Source: Gryllotalpicola ginsengisoli DSM 22003 | GTDB lineage: Bacteria; Actinomycetota; Actinomycetes; Actinomycetales; Microbacteriaceae | Direction: 5' to 3' | Assembly: GCF_000419445.1 (NCBI RefSeq) | Contig: NZ_AULK01000011.1 | Span: 1 to 49,853, forward strand | Length of the DNA: 49,853 bases | Shown here: piece by piece, positions 16,291 to 24,738 of the stretch | How the letters are laid out: every line of letters begins with the position of its first letter | Position numbering within the stretch: position 1 is the stretch's first letter | Position numbers and translations under genes: made by a program | Notes under the pieces: model-generated | What the model saw: the letters and a program-made list of their open reading frames with translations, nothing else | Database searches by the model: none | What the model was told of the DNA's origin: nothing

Positions 16291-16291
16291 G
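15731..16291 (+). CDS. IS427-type transposase orfB (element C)
   Basis: This is the C-terminal catalytic frame, read after a frameshift from orfA at the G-run 15736-15740. It contains IGRSRGGLTTKIHQAVDG, the second catalytic Asp in AVIADRAYATGV, and the YREK-like Glu in YRGRNVIERFFALAKQWRGIATRFDK. The frame is open to a TAG at 16289-16291, whose TA is the target duplication. About 185 residues are encoded here, giving a fusion of about 310, normal for the group. The exact start of the separate frame is arbitrary because expression is by fusion. Confidence 0.84.
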   Translation, partial: TQGAGSNHKNLPWHEIEPPGHGIGRSRGGLTTKIHQAVDGHGRPLAMIVTGGQRNDGAMLIHVLGEIQVPRLGPGRPRTRPDAVIADRAYATGVIRSELRRRKVKAVIPDKRDQIIARKRRGSRGGRPPGFDATAYRGRNVIERFFALAKQWRGIATRFDKLAITYRAGVTLCAILTWVRLLGDTT

Positions 16292-16581
16292 CGGCGTCGC
16301 CCTTGGGAGGCGAGAAGTTCTCTGGCACGTGCGGCCTCGGCATCCAGGAGATCGTCAGCGTCTCCTAGCTGCTCGATGGTCGCGAGTGCGTCGGTAAGGA
16401 CGCGGCGCGCTTCGTGCACGTCGTGCGTATGCAGAAGGTCTCCCAGAACGATCATCGCCCGTACCCGCAGCGCGCCGGCCGGAGTCGTGCTGAGCAGGCT
16501 CCTCAGGGTCGCCTCTGCGCCGGAGGCGTCACCACGGTCCGCCTGCATCAGCGCCTTCTGAAACACCAGCTCACCGGTCAC
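16288..16581 (-). CDS. Small TPR-like protein, probably clipped at its C-terminus by element C
   Basis: The 97-residue product starts at a GTG and is built of TPR-like helix pairs (ELVFQKALMQADRGDASGAEATL, then VRAMIVLGDLLHTHDVHEARRVL). Its stop codon (complement of 16288-16290) is formed by the CTA at the edge of the inserted IS, so the natural C-terminus is unknown. Small TPR proteins of this form occur as host genes in Microbacteriaceae, so this may be captured chromosomal DNA. Function is unknown. Confidence 0.6.
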   Translation of the reverse strand: MTGELVFQKALMQADRGDASGAEATLRSLLSTTPAGALRVRAMIVLGDLLHTHDVHEARRVLTDALATIEQLGDADDLLDAEAARARELLASQGRRR

Positions 16582-16689
16582 ACCGTTCAGCCTACGAGCA
16601 GCGCGCGGGCTTGAGGCCGAAGCCTGCGGGGGTCGCGGGGTGCACCTGACCGTCGAGAACCCCTTCTCGTCACCAGTCAGGAGCACTCC

Positions 16690-16959
16690 GTGATCGACAT
16701 CGACCCCAACAGCTCGGGCCTTCCCGGCATCGAGCAACTGCGCATCATCGTCGGCGCCGTCATGACCGTCGGCCTCATCCTCAGCGTCTTGGCCCTGATC
16801 ATCTCCGCGATCGTGTGGGGCTTCGGCGCCAACTCCTCCAACCCGCACCTCGCCTCGCGCGGGAAGGTCGGCGTGCTCGTCTCATGCGGCGCGGCGATCA
16901 TCTGCGGTGCCGCGGTGACGCTCATCAACTTCTTCTGGGGCGTCGGACAGGCCGTGTGA
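16690..16959 (+). CDS. DUF6112-family small membrane protein, copy 2
   Basis: The protein (89 residues) starts at a GTG with CAGGAG 6-11 bp before it. Two transmembrane helices (about 20-45 and 60-84) flank a polar loop with GANSSNPHLASRGKVG. It is roughly one-third identical by eye to the protein at 11085-11351, with the same length, topology and loop. It probably forms part of the conjugation channel or a pilin-like structure. It directly precedes the VirB6-like gene by 31 bp, which restores the operon after the foreign block. Confidence 0.78.
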   Translation: MIDIDPNSSGLPGIEQLRIIVGAVMTVGLILSVLALIISAIVWGFGANSSNPHLASRGKVGVLVSCGAAIICGAAVTLINFFWGVGQAV

Positions 16960-16990
16960 TGACCACCCGACATGACTCCCGGCCGCGGGG

Positions 16991-18490
16991 GTGGCTGCGG
17001 TGAGCGTCTGCGATGTCCCAGTCATCTCCTCCGTCTGCGAGGCCGTCGGCGAAGGCACCGCCTCCCTGATCGCCGCCCCGTTCGACTGGCTCGCCCAAGC
17101 GATGGCTGGTGCCGCCGCGTGGCTGTTCGAGGCGGTCTGGTGGGTCTTCGACACAACGACCCTCGTGGACGTCACCAGCGCCGAGTACGTGGACGTCTAC
17201 AACGTCCTGTTCGGTGTCGCCGTGTTCATCATGCTCGTGTTCTTCTGCCTCCAGCTCATCACCGGGCTCATCCACCGTGACCCGACCGCCCTGTCCCGTG
17301 CCGCGCTCGGCCTCGCCAAGAGCGTGCTCGGATCGTTCCTGGTCATCACGCTGACCGCTCTGCTGCTGGAAGTGACGGACCAGGTCGCGGTCGGGATCGT
17401 GCAAGCGACCGGCATCACGATGGAAGACATGGGGACCCAGATCGGGCTCCTCGCCGCCGGGCTGGCCACCATCAACATCACCGCTCCCGGAGTCGGCGCG
17501 ATCATCACGATCTTCCTCGCCGGGCTTGCCATCTCGGCGGCGGCGATCGTGTGGTTCTCCCTCCTGATCCGCAAGGCCCTGCTGCTGGTCGCGATCGTGT
17601 TCGGGCCGGTCGCCCTCGCGGGGGCGACGTGGGATGCGACCAAGGGCTGGTTCGCCAAATGGGCGACGTTCGTCATCGCCCTGATCTTCTCCAAGCTCGT
17701 GCTCGTCGTGATCTTCCTCGTCGCGATCGGGCAGGTGTCTGCCCCGATCGAGGCCGACCTTGCCTCCATCTCGGATCCGATCGCGGGGGTGGTGTTGATG
17801 TTCATCGCCGCGTTCGCCCCGTACATCACGTACAAGTTCCTGTCGTTCGTCGGGTTCGACATGTATCACGCGATGAGTTCGGAGCAGGAGGCGAAGTCGG
17901 CGCTGAACCGGCCCGTGCCGGTGCCGTCTGCGCCGAAGGCTGACTCGGCCAAGAAGGTGCTCGACGGCGGCTCCGATCCCGGTGGCACGCCCCCGAGCGG
18001 AGGCGGCTCAGCACCGCCTCCCACCTCGTCTGCGGCACCCGCCAGCGCAGGAGCCGGGGCTGCAGGGACCGGGGCTGCCGCATCCTCGACCGGAGCGGGG
18101 GCCGGAACCGGGGCGAGTGCGGGAGCCGGAGCCGGGACCGCAGGTGCAGCGGGTGCAGGTGCTGCCGCCGGGCCTGTGGGTGCTGCGGTCGTCGTCGGCG
18201 GTGCGGTGGTGAAGGGTGCGGCGACCGCCGGCCCGAGGGCTGGCAATGCGGTCGGTGGAGCGGCCGACGGTCAGGCCGGTGCGGCCGCGGAGCAGGCATC
18301 CCCGCCGCCGGTTCCGCCGTCGCAAGGCACCCAGCCCTCTCGTTCCGCACCGTCGACGCCGCCCCCGACCGCACCGTCCTCGGCACCGCCGTCCGGACCG
18401 TCCACCGGTTCGGCGGAGTCCTCGCCTGCGCCGCGGCGCCGGTCGGACCCGCCGCCTCCGCCGTCGTCCAAGCCGACCGGGAAGGGGTGA
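16991..18490 (+). CDS. VirB6/TrbL-like conjugal channel protein (SCO6881 type)
   Basis: This protein of 499 residues has a hydrophobic core at about 35-300, with at least six membrane segments (for instance YNVLFGVAVFIMLVFFCLQL and LLLVAIVFGPVALAGAT). Such cores form the inner-membrane pore of T4SS. The C-terminal 180 residues are a low-complexity Ala/Gly/Pro/Ser tail, with alternating Gly-Ala-Gly runs and then poly-Pro stretches, presumably extended. GTG codons at 16991 or 17000 are both possible starts. It precedes SCO6880- and VirB4-type genes, as in other actinobacterial T4SS operons. Confidence 0.82.
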   Translation: MAAVSVCDVPVISSVCEAVGEGTASLIAAPFDWLAQAMAGAAAWLFEAVWWVFDTTTLVDVTSAEYVDVYNVLFGVAVFIMLVFFCLQLITGLIHRDPTALSRAALGLAKSVLGSFLVITLTALLLEVTDQVAVGIVQATGITMEDMGTQIGLLAAGLATINITAPGVGAIITIFLAGLAISAAAIVWFSLLIRKALLLVAIVFGPVALAGATWDATKGWFAKWATFVIALIFSKLVLVVIFLVAIGQVSAPIEADLASISDPIAGVVLMFIAAFAPYITYKFLSFVGFDMYHAMSSEQEAKSALNRPVPVPSAPKADSAKKVLDGGSDPGGTPPSGGGSAPPPTSSAAPASAGAGAAGTGAAASSTGAGAGTGASAGAGAGTAGAAGAGAAAGPVGAAVVVGGAVVKGAATAGPRAGNAVGGAADGQAGAAAEQASPPPVPPSQGTQPSRSAPSTPPPTAPSSAPPSGPSTGSAESSPAPRRRSDPPPPPSSKPTGKG

Positions 18491-18497
18491 CCTGCGA

Positions 18498-19964
18498 ATG
18501 TCTGCGAACACGCATACGCACAGTGACTATCCGTTGGCTCCGGTGCAGTTCTCCCGTCTGACCAAGCGCGGGATCATGCTGGGCCTGTCGCTGCCGCAGC
18601 TCATCGTGCTCGGCGTCGCCGTGCTGACGGTCGTGTTCTCCCTCTACCTCGGCGGCGGATTGGCCTTCGCCTGGACCGCCCCGGTCTGGGCGGCCTGCGC
18701 GCTGTTGGCGGTGGTCCCGGCGGGTGGGCGGAAGGTGATCGAGTGGGTGCCTATCCTCGCCCGCTGGGTGGCGCGCACGTATCTGGGTCAGCTCATCTAC
18801 CGGCGCCGCGTCATCAAGCCGAGACCTGCCGGGACGCTCGCGCTTCCGGGTGATGCGGCACCGTTGCGGGAATGGGAGGACCCCGAGACCGGGGCGGCGA
18901 TGATCCACGACCCGCACGCTCAGACCCTCACCGCCATCCTCGGCATCTCCCACCCCGCGTTCGTGCTCCTCGATCCGGGCGAGCAGCAGCGCAGGGTCTC
19001 CGGCTGGGGGCGGGTGCTGGCTGCCGCGTGCCGGTCGGGGCGAATCGCCCGCATCCAAGTTTCCGAGCGGACGCTCCCGGACTCGGGCACGGGTTTGGCG
19101 GAGTGGTGGCGCACGCACGGCACCGATGACGGCTCCTGGGCCGCGACCACCTACGCCGAGCTGATCGACCGCGCCGGGCCCGCCGGGGAGCGTCATGCAA
19201 CCACGATCAGCCTGGCGCTGGACATGAAGGCCGCGAGCCGGCAGATCAGGACGTCCGGCGGCGGGATGCGCGGCGCTGCCGCGGTGCTCCGCCAGGAGAT
19301 GACCACCCTCACGACAGCGCTGCGCGCCGCCGAGCTCACCTCAACCGGATGGCTCACGCCCGGCGAGGTCGCCGTCATCCTGCGTTCGGCGTACGACCCG
19401 GCCGCCGCGCCCGCGCTAGAACGGCATGGCGACCTCGGGCGGGATCTGGCGACGGCGGGCCCGGTGGCGGTGACCGAGACGTGGGACCGGTTGCGCTCGG
19501 ACAGTGCGTTCCATGCGGTGTTGTGGATCAGTGAGTGGCCCCGCTCGCAGGTCTACCCAGGGTTCCTCGCGCCGCTCGTGCTGTCCAACGGCATCCTCCG
19601 CACGCTCGCCCTCCACTACAGCCCGGTACGGGCAGACCAGGCGGCGCGGGACCTGCGGAAGAAGAAGACCGAGCTCATCAGCGACGCCGCGCAGCGGCGC
19701 AAGATCGGGCAGATCGAAGACGCCGCCGCCAGCGCGGAGCTCGACGACGTGCTCCAACAGGAGGCGGACCTGACCGCCGGGCACGGCGTCCTGCGCGTCT
19801 CCGGCCTCATCTCCGTCTCCGCGCCGACCCTCGATGACCTCGACGCTGCGGTCGCCGCGGTCGAGCAGGCCGCGATCCAAGCCTCCTGCGAGACCCGCCG
19901 CCTCGTCGGCCAGCAAGCCCAAGCCTTCACCGCCGCCGCGCTGCCACTGTGCCGGTCCGTCTGA
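18498..19964 (+). CDS. SCO6880-family conjugation protein (PrgI/VirB3-like N-terminus)
   Basis: It encodes 488 residues. The N-terminus (to about 80) has two membrane helices in a PrgI-like arrangement (FSRLTKRGIMLGLSLPQLIV, then LAFAWTAPVWAACALLAVVP). The rest is a cytoplasmic domain with alternating helices, containing GWLTPGEVAVILRSAYDP and SEWPRSQVYPGFLAPLVL. The latter segments resemble the N-terminal domain of VirB4/TraC ATPases. The real start is the ATG at 18498, 8 bp after the previous stop. Together with the next ATPase gene but one it seems to make a split VirB3-VirB4. Confidence 0.82.
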   Translation: MSANTHTHSDYPLAPVQFSRLTKRGIMLGLSLPQLIVLGVAVLTVVFSLYLGGGLAFAWTAPVWAACALLAVVPAGGRKVIEWVPILARWVARTYLGQLIYRRRVIKPRPAGTLALPGDAAPLREWEDPETGAAMIHDPHAQTLTAILGISHPAFVLLDPGEQQRRVSGWGRVLAAACRSGRIARIQVSERTLPDSGTGLAEWWRTHGTDDGSWAATTYAELIDRAGPAGERHATTISLALDMKAASRQIRTSGGGMRGAAAVLRQEMTTLTTALRAAELTSTGWLTPGEVAVILRSAYDPAAAPALERHGDLGRDLATAGPVAVTETWDRLRSDSAFHAVLWISEWPRSQVYPGFLAPLVLSNGILRTLALHYSPVRADQAARDLRKKKTELISDAAQRRKIGQIEDAAASAELDDVLQQEADLTAGHGVLRVSGLISVSAPTLDDLDAAVAAVEQAAIQASCETRRLVGQQAQAFTAAALPLCRSV

Positions 19965-20017
19965 GCCCGACGCACCTACCCACCAACCATCACATTTTCT
20001 CCCGAGGAGCACCGCTC

Positions 20018-20845
20018 ATGCCCACCTTCGATGACCCTGTAGCGGACGCCACGGAGGCGTCTGCCGCGTTGCGGGGCCTGGCTCACGCGACCCGCCAGTT
20101 CGCCGACCCGGTCGACACGTATCCGGTGATCGGCGACCTGCTCTCCAGCGTGCGGTCGCTGCGGCAGGTGCTCGACCAGCTCGCCGCCGCTCACATCGCC
20201 TCCCGGGCTCGCGCGCACGATGACGCCGGGAGCCAGGCAGCGGGTGCGACGTCGGCCCTCGCCGCTGCGGACGAGCTTCACCAGGCCGGAACGCTCCTCG
20301 CCAGTGTGGAAGCGCGGCTGGATGCCGCCTCCCAGCACTCCGGCCGCATCGCCTGGCACCCCACACCCGCCGCCTCGGAGGCGCCCGGAGCGCGGTGGAT
20401 CAGTGTCGTGTTCCTCCAAGGCCCAGAGGCCGATGAGGTGCTGGACCTGATCGGCCGAGAGGGCACGGATGCGGCGATCGAGCACCTGGCCGGGTTCGAC
20501 TACGGCGAGGAGACCGTGCAGGCCGCGCTCGAGAACGGCTACGTCTACGACGAACCCCCACGCGGCACGCTCGACAAGGTCGCGACCCGCGACGTCTACA
20601 CCCTCACCTACAACTCTCCCTTCGGGCACGTCTCGCTGCTGCGCGAGCACGGCGCCCTGCCCGACCCCGCACTCCTCGGCATCGACACCCCGACCCCTGC
20701 CGTCCAGAAGCCCGCATCGCGTCCAGTCGGCAACGCCGTTGCCGCGGCGATCCAGCGGCGTCCGGCGCCGCCCGCTGACAAGACGGACTGGTTCACCCGG
20801 CAACCCGGTGCTGCTTCCGTGCAGGGGCGGGGGTTGGCGCTGTGA
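20018..20845 (+). CDS. Hypothetical conjugation-associated protein
   Basis: The protein is 275 residues. The start at 20018 follows CGAGGAGC. The N-terminal 110 residues look helical (ASAALRGLAHATRQFADPVD, then SVRSLRQVLDQLAAAHIASR). The middle contains VVFLQGPEADEVLDLIGREG and FDYGEETVQAALENGYVYDEP, a segment often seen in ICE hypothetical proteins. The end is disordered. No enzyme motif or membrane helix is visible. Its place between the SCO6880-type gene and the VirB4-like ATPase gene, with a 4-bp overlap to the latter, ties it to the transfer apparatus. Confidence 0.6.
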   Translation: MPTFDDPVADATEASAALRGLAHATRQFADPVDTYPVIGDLLSSVRSLRQVLDQLAAAHIASRARAHDDAGSQAAGATSALAAADELHQAGTLLASVEARLDAASQHSGRIAWHPTPAASEAPGARWISVVFLQGPEADEVLDLIGREGTDAAIEHLAGFDYGEETVQAALENGYVYDEPPRGTLDKVATRDVYTLTYNSPFGHVSLLREHGALPDPALLGIDTPTPAVQKPASRPVGNAVAAAIQRRPAPPADKTDWFTRQPGAASVQGRGLAL

Positions 20846-22389
20846 CCGGGAAGGAGGAGAGCCGTCTACACACGGCCGTGCTCGTCGGCCCCGAAGGCGA
20901 GCGCCGCCGGGCCCGCAAGGCCCGCAAGAAAGCGGCGACCCGCATCGAGACCACCGCCCGCGAGACACGCAAGGCTGAGGCGAAGGCTCGGTGGGAGGCG
21001 GAGCAGGCCGAACGACGCGCGACGACCTACCTGCCCGTCGCTGGTGAGCCGGGCCCTGCGGCGTTGCGCACGCCGAGCAGGTTCCGGCTTCCCAAGCACC
21101 AGGACACGAGTGCGACGTTGGCTGGGCAGTATCCGTTCCTGGCCGAAGGCGGCCTCGGGTCGGAGGGGATCTTCGTCGGGCAGGACCTCTACTCCGGCGG
21201 GTCGTTCGTGTACGACCCGTGGGTGCTGTACCGGCGCGGGATCATCACCGCCCCCAACGTCGTCCTGGCCGGAATCGTCGGCTCCGGCAAGTCGAGCCTG
21301 GCAAAGTCGCTCTACACGCGCTCGCTCCCGTTCGGGCGGCGCGTCTACGTTCCCGGTGACCCGAAGGGCGAGCATACCGCCGTCGCCGAAGCGGTCGGCG
21401 GGCGCGCGATCATCCTCGGCCACGGCCTGCCCAACCGTCTCAACCCCCTCGATGAAGGTCACAGGCCGTCCGCGGTGTCGGATGCGGAGTGGGCGATGCA
21501 GGTCGCATCCCGTCGTCGCGATCTCATCGGTGCTCTCGCGGAGACGGTGCTGGACCGGGCGTTGTCTCCGTTGGAGCACACCGCGATCGACCTCGCCCTC
21601 CAAGACGCCGTCCGATCGTCGGAGGTGCCGATCCTCCCGATGGTCGTCGACCGCGTCTTGGCCCCCAACAGAACCGACGACGCGGACAGGCGGCTGGCAG
21701 AGGACGGACGGCTCGTCGGTCACGCCCTACGGCGTCTCGTGGCCGGGGACCTGCAAGGGTTGTTCGACGGCCCGTCCACGGTGAGGTTCGATCCGTCGCT
21801 GCCGATGGTGTCGCTCGACCTCAGCCGGGTCGCGGAGAACAGCACCTTGATCTCGGTGCTGATGACGTGCTCGTCGGCGTGGATGGAGTCGGCTCTGTCC
21901 GACCCGAACGGCGGGCAACGCTGGGTGATCTACGACGAAGCCTGGCGCCTGATGGCCTACCCGTCCCTGCTGCGACGCATGGACGCCCAGTGGAGGCTCG
22001 CGCGGCACTTCGGGATCGCGAACATGCTGACCTTCCACAAGCTCTCCGACCTCGACAACGTCGGCGACTCCGGCTCCGCCATGCGCGCCCTCGCGTCCTC
22101 GCTGCTCGCGAACGCCGAGACCAGGATCGTCTACCGGCAGGAGGCCGACCAGCTCGGCTCCACCGCAACAGCGCTCGGCCTCACCGGTACCGAGCAGAAG
22201 CTGCTTCCCGGTCTCGGCACGGGGCAGGGGCTGTGGCGGATCAAGGACCGCTCCTTCGTCGTGCAGCACCAGCTTCATCCCGCGGAGCTCGCCGCGTTCG
22301 ACACCACCAGCCGCATGACCGCGGAAACTCGCAGGTTCACGAATCGTGACGAGCGTTCAGGAGTCCCGGACGCACGGGAGGACGCCTGA
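20842..22389 (+). CDS. VirB4/TraC-like T4SS ATPase (C-terminal motor)
   Basis: The protein is 515 residues, with a basic coiled N-terminus (many Arg/Lys/Ala) followed by the motor domain. Walker A is GIVGSGKSSLAKSLY (G144 to about 158, K150), and Walker B is RWVIYDEAWRLM (D365, E366). A VirB4-like mid motif FGIANMLTFHKLSDLDN follows at about 390. It lacks the long N-terminal domain of full VirB4 proteins (800 residues), consistent with the SCO6880 partner supplying it. It probably powers the transfer channel at the inner face of the membrane. The GTG start overlaps the previous stop by 4 bp. Confidence 0.88.
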   Translation: MTGKEESRLHTAVLVGPEGERRRARKARKKAATRIETTARETRKAEAKARWEAEQAERRATTYLPVAGEPGPAALRTPSRFRLPKHQDTSATLAGQYPFLAEGGLGSEGIFVGQDLYSGGSFVYDPWVLYRRGIITAPNVVLAGIVGSGKSSLAKSLYTRSLPFGRRVYVPGDPKGEHTAVAEAVGGRAIILGHGLPNRLNPLDEGHRPSAVSDAEWAMQVASRRRDLIGALAETVLDRALSPLEHTAIDLALQDAVRSSEVPILPMVVDRVLAPNRTDDADRRLAEDGRLVGHALRRLVAGDLQGLFDGPSTVRFDPSLPMVSLDLSRVAENSTLISVLMTCSSAWMESALSDPNGGQRWVIYDEAWRLMAYPSLLRRMDAQWRLARHFGIANMLTFHKLSDLDNVGDSGSAMRALASSLLANAETRIVYRQEADQLGSTATALGLTGTEQKLLPGLGTGQGLWRIKDRSFVVQHQLHPAELAAFDTTSRMTAETRRFTNRDERSGVPDAREDA

Positions 22390-22940
22390 TGCCCCGGCCA
22401 CGCTATAAGCGCGCCACCGCCTCCGCGTCGGTGCGCCGCGACGAGGACAGCACGGTGCCGGTCGTTCTCCCGCAGGTCATCATCACGATCACCGGCGCCG
22501 GCCGCATGACGGTCACCGTCGACGGGCTACCGTTCGAGCCGGAGCCGTTCGCGCCGCCGTGGCAGCGAGAGGACTTCGCCCGCGTGCTCGACCAGCTCAC
22601 CGAACAACGCCGCTCTCCGGTGCGGGTCGAGGTTCGCGAGGCGGACGGCAGCGCGTTCACCGACATCATCACCCCGACCAGACGCCGCCGCCCCGAACCC
22701 GACCCCGCACCGGAGCCGGCGGCCGGGCGTGCGGCGCCCGAGCTCGTGGCGCTCCACGGGGAAGGGTTCGTGCCGGGCGAGGACGTGGCGATCGCCGTCG
22801 TCATCGCCCACAGCGATGCCGCACCTGACGGCACAGTTCGCGGCCCGATGACAGCAGACCAGCTCGCGGCGAGCCCGACCCGCGAGGTGATCCTGCTCGG
22901 CCGCGTCTCCGGGAAGCTCACGAACGGGCACCCGCAATGA
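22389..22940 (+). CDS. Hypothetical ICE protein
   Basis: This protein (183 residues) has no domain I recognise. After a basic N-terminus there is a beta-rich part (VVLPQVIITITGAGRMTVTVDG, then RRSPVRVEVREADGSAFTDI), an Arg/Pro/Glu linker, and a second part with VPGEDVAIAVVIAHSDAAPDG. The two beta-rich parts could be a forkhead-associated-like or an unknown sandwich fold; this is a guess. The ATG shares its first base with the end of the ATPase gene stop, and the stop overlaps the next start by 4 bp, so all three are co-translated. Confidence 0.58.
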   Translation: MPRPRYKRATASASVRRDEDSTVPVVLPQVIITITGAGRMTVTVDGLPFEPEPFAPPWQREDFARVLDQLTEQRRSPVRVEVREADGSAFTDIITPTRRRRPEPDPAPEPAAGRAAPELVALHGEGFVPGEDVAIAVVIAHSDAAPDGTVRGPMTADQLAASPTREVILLGRVSGKLTNGHPQ

Positions 22941-24733
22941 GCACCCCGCGGCCTGCGGGGTCGCTCGGGGATGAGCTGAGCAACCTTGGCATAGGCCTCC
23001 TCATCGGCGCCGCGATCCTCGCCGCCATCCTCCGCGGCGCAGGCTCCGTCGCCGCATGGATCACCGGGGCTGGGCAACCCGAAGGCGGCATCGAATCCGG
23101 ACTCGGCGTGCTGCTCAACCCCGGGGATCCGGCTGACGCACTCGACGCACCCGGCCTGAATGTCGTGGCGTACTGGGTAACCGCTGGCGTCCTCATCCTC
23201 GCCGCGAGTGCGGGCGCGTGGTGGGCGTGGCGGTTCTTCCGCGAGCACGGGCGCCAGGTGAAGAACGATCCCTACCGCATCCCCGGGATCGCCACCCGCA
23301 CTGAGGTCACCAAGTCCGCCTCCGAGGGCGCGTTGCTGCGCCGGGCTGGGCACCTGCGGCCTTCGCTCGACAAGCCCTCGCCGGAGGATGTCGGCTACCG
23401 GATCGGCACCTCGCGCGGGAAGACCGTGTGGGCGTCCGTCGAAGACTCCATCTTGCTGATCGGGCCGCCCCGCTCCGGCAAGGGCGCGCACATCGTCATC
23501 AACGCCATCCTCGACGCGCCCGGCGCGGTCGTGACCACGAGCACCCGGCCGGACAACCTCACCGCGACGCTCCGCGCCCGTGAGCGGGTCGGGCCGGTCG
23601 CGGTGTTCGATCCGCAGCATCTGGCCGATGGCGTCCCCGTGGGCCTCAGGTGGTCGCCCATCCGCGGGTGCGAGGACCCGCTGACCGCGATGATCCGCGC
23701 CACCGGCCTCGCCGCCGGCACCGGCCTGTCCGCCGGCGGGGTCGAGGGCGGCGGGTTCTGGGAGGGCAAGACGAGAACCGCGCTCCAAGCCTTGCTCCAC
23801 GCCGCCGCCCTCGACCGGCGCCCGCCCGGCGAGTTGTTCCGGTGGACCCTCGACCCGTCCGCCGCCGCGGACGCTGTGGCGATCCTGACCGCGAACCCGA
23901 ACGCTGCGACCGGGTGGGCCGAGTCGTTGCAGGCGATGATCGACTCCGACCCCCGCACCCGTGACTCCATCTGGCAAGGCGTCTCCCTCGCCCTCGCCGC
24001 CCTCGCAGACCCCCGCGTCCTCGACGCAGTATCGCCACGCGAGGGTGAGGACTTCGACCCCGAAGCGTTCCTCCAAGCCCGCGGCACGCTCTACCTGCTG
24101 GCGACCGGCGCCGGCGCCAACAACTCCGCGGCGCTGGTGGCGGCGTTTGTGGAGGACGTCGTGGAAGCCGCGCGCCGCATCGCCGCCCGCAGCGCCGGAG
24201 CGCGCCTCGACCCGCCGCTGCTGCTCGCCCTCGATGAGGTCGGCAACCTCGCGCCTTTGCCGTCGCTGCCGACGTTGATGGCGGAGGGCGGTGGCACGGG
24301 GATCACGACGATGCCGGTGTTGCAGTCGCTCGCGCAGGCGCGGGAGAAGTGGTCGGAGAATGCGGCCGGTGCGATCTGGGACGCGAGCATCGTCAAGATC
24401 ATCCTCGGCGGGGCCTCGAACTCGAAGGACCTGCACGACCTGACCACCCTCATCGGTGAACGTGACGAGGTCACCGACTCCACCACGGTCGGAGACCACG
24501 GCTCCCGCTCCGCTCAACGCTCCATCCGCCGGGTACCGATCATGCCGCCCGACACGATCAGGACGCTGCCCTTCGGGACAGCGCTCGTGCTGCTGCGCTC
24601 CGCGCCGCCCATCGTCACCCGGATGCGGACCTGGACCGACCGGCCCGACGCGAAAGCGCTGCGCGCCGACCGGGCAGGAATCGAAGCGCTACTGCAACGC
24701 AGTCCGTTGGAGAAGCCGGGCGCACCTGTCTGA
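22937..24733 (+). CDS. Type IV coupling protein (TraD/VirD4/TraG family)
   Basis: The protein (598 residues) has two N-terminal membrane helices (about 14-38 and 76-98) and a motor domain that links the relaxosome to the channel. Walker A is GPPRSGKGAHIVI (G176, K182). Walker B is LLALDEVGNLAPLPSLP (D433, E434), followed by the TraM-recognition-type motif GGTGITTMPVLQSLAQAREKW and then IVKIILGGASNSKDL. These are the standard coupling protein signatures. It starts 4 bp inside the previous gene. No relaxase partner is visible in the window. Confidence 0.9.
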   Translation: MSTPRPAGSLGDELSNLGIGLLIGAAILAAILRGAGSVAAWITGAGQPEGGIESGLGVLLNPGDPADALDAPGLNVVAYWVTAGVLILAASAGAWWAWRFFREHGRQVKNDPYRIPGIATRTEVTKSASEGALLRRAGHLRPSLDKPSPEDVGYRIGTSRGKTVWASVEDSILLIGPPRSGKGAHIVINAILDAPGAVVTTSTRPDNLTATLRARERVGPVAVFDPQHLADGVPVGLRWSPIRGCEDPLTAMIRATGLAAGTGLSAGGVEGGGFWEGKTRTALQALLHAAALDRRPPGELFRWTLDPSAAADAVAILTANPNAATGWAESLQAMIDSDPRTRDSIWQGVSLALAALADPRVLDAVSPREGEDFDPEAFLQARGTLYLLATGAGANNSAALVAAFVEDVVEAARRIAARSAGARLDPPLLLALDEVGNLAPLPSLPTLMAEGGGTGITTMPVLQSLAQAREKWSENAAGAIWDASIVKIILGGASNSKDLHDLTTLIGERDEVTDSTTVGDHGSRSAQRSIRRVPIMPPDTIRTLPFGTALVLLRSAPPIVTRMRTWTDRPDAKALRADRAGIEALLQRSPLEKPGAPV

Positions 24734-24738
24734 CACAA

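Larger units (their letters stand above)
11352..16689. mobile_element. Foreign block inserted between the two DUF6112 genes
   Basis: These 5.3 kb interrupt the conjugation operon between two paralogous genes that would otherwise be adjacent. The content is unrelated to transfer: an amidase fragment, MarR with VOC, a broken HTH regulator, three IS427-type elements and a clipped TPR gene. Orientation and gene state are mixed, unlike the tight operon on both sides. No matching terminal repeats bound the whole block, so it probably arose by repeated IS activity and recombination rather than by one transposition event. Confidence 0.7.

Noticed and set aside
15361-16291. Element C transposase as a frameshifted pseudogene
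   Set aside because: Two overlapping frames with a G-run at the junction are the normal expression mode of IS427-type elements, and both frames are otherwise clean.
11085-16959. The two DUF6112 genes as terminal repeats of the inserted block
   Set aside because: They are only about one-third identical as proteins and have no long identical DNA, so they are old paralogues rather than a recent duplication.
22403-24517. Long minus-strand open frame opposite the hypothetical and coupling protein genes
   Set aside because: It is antisense to genes with clear motifs, has composition rich in Gly/Arg with no domain, and is typical of shadow frames in high-GC DNA.
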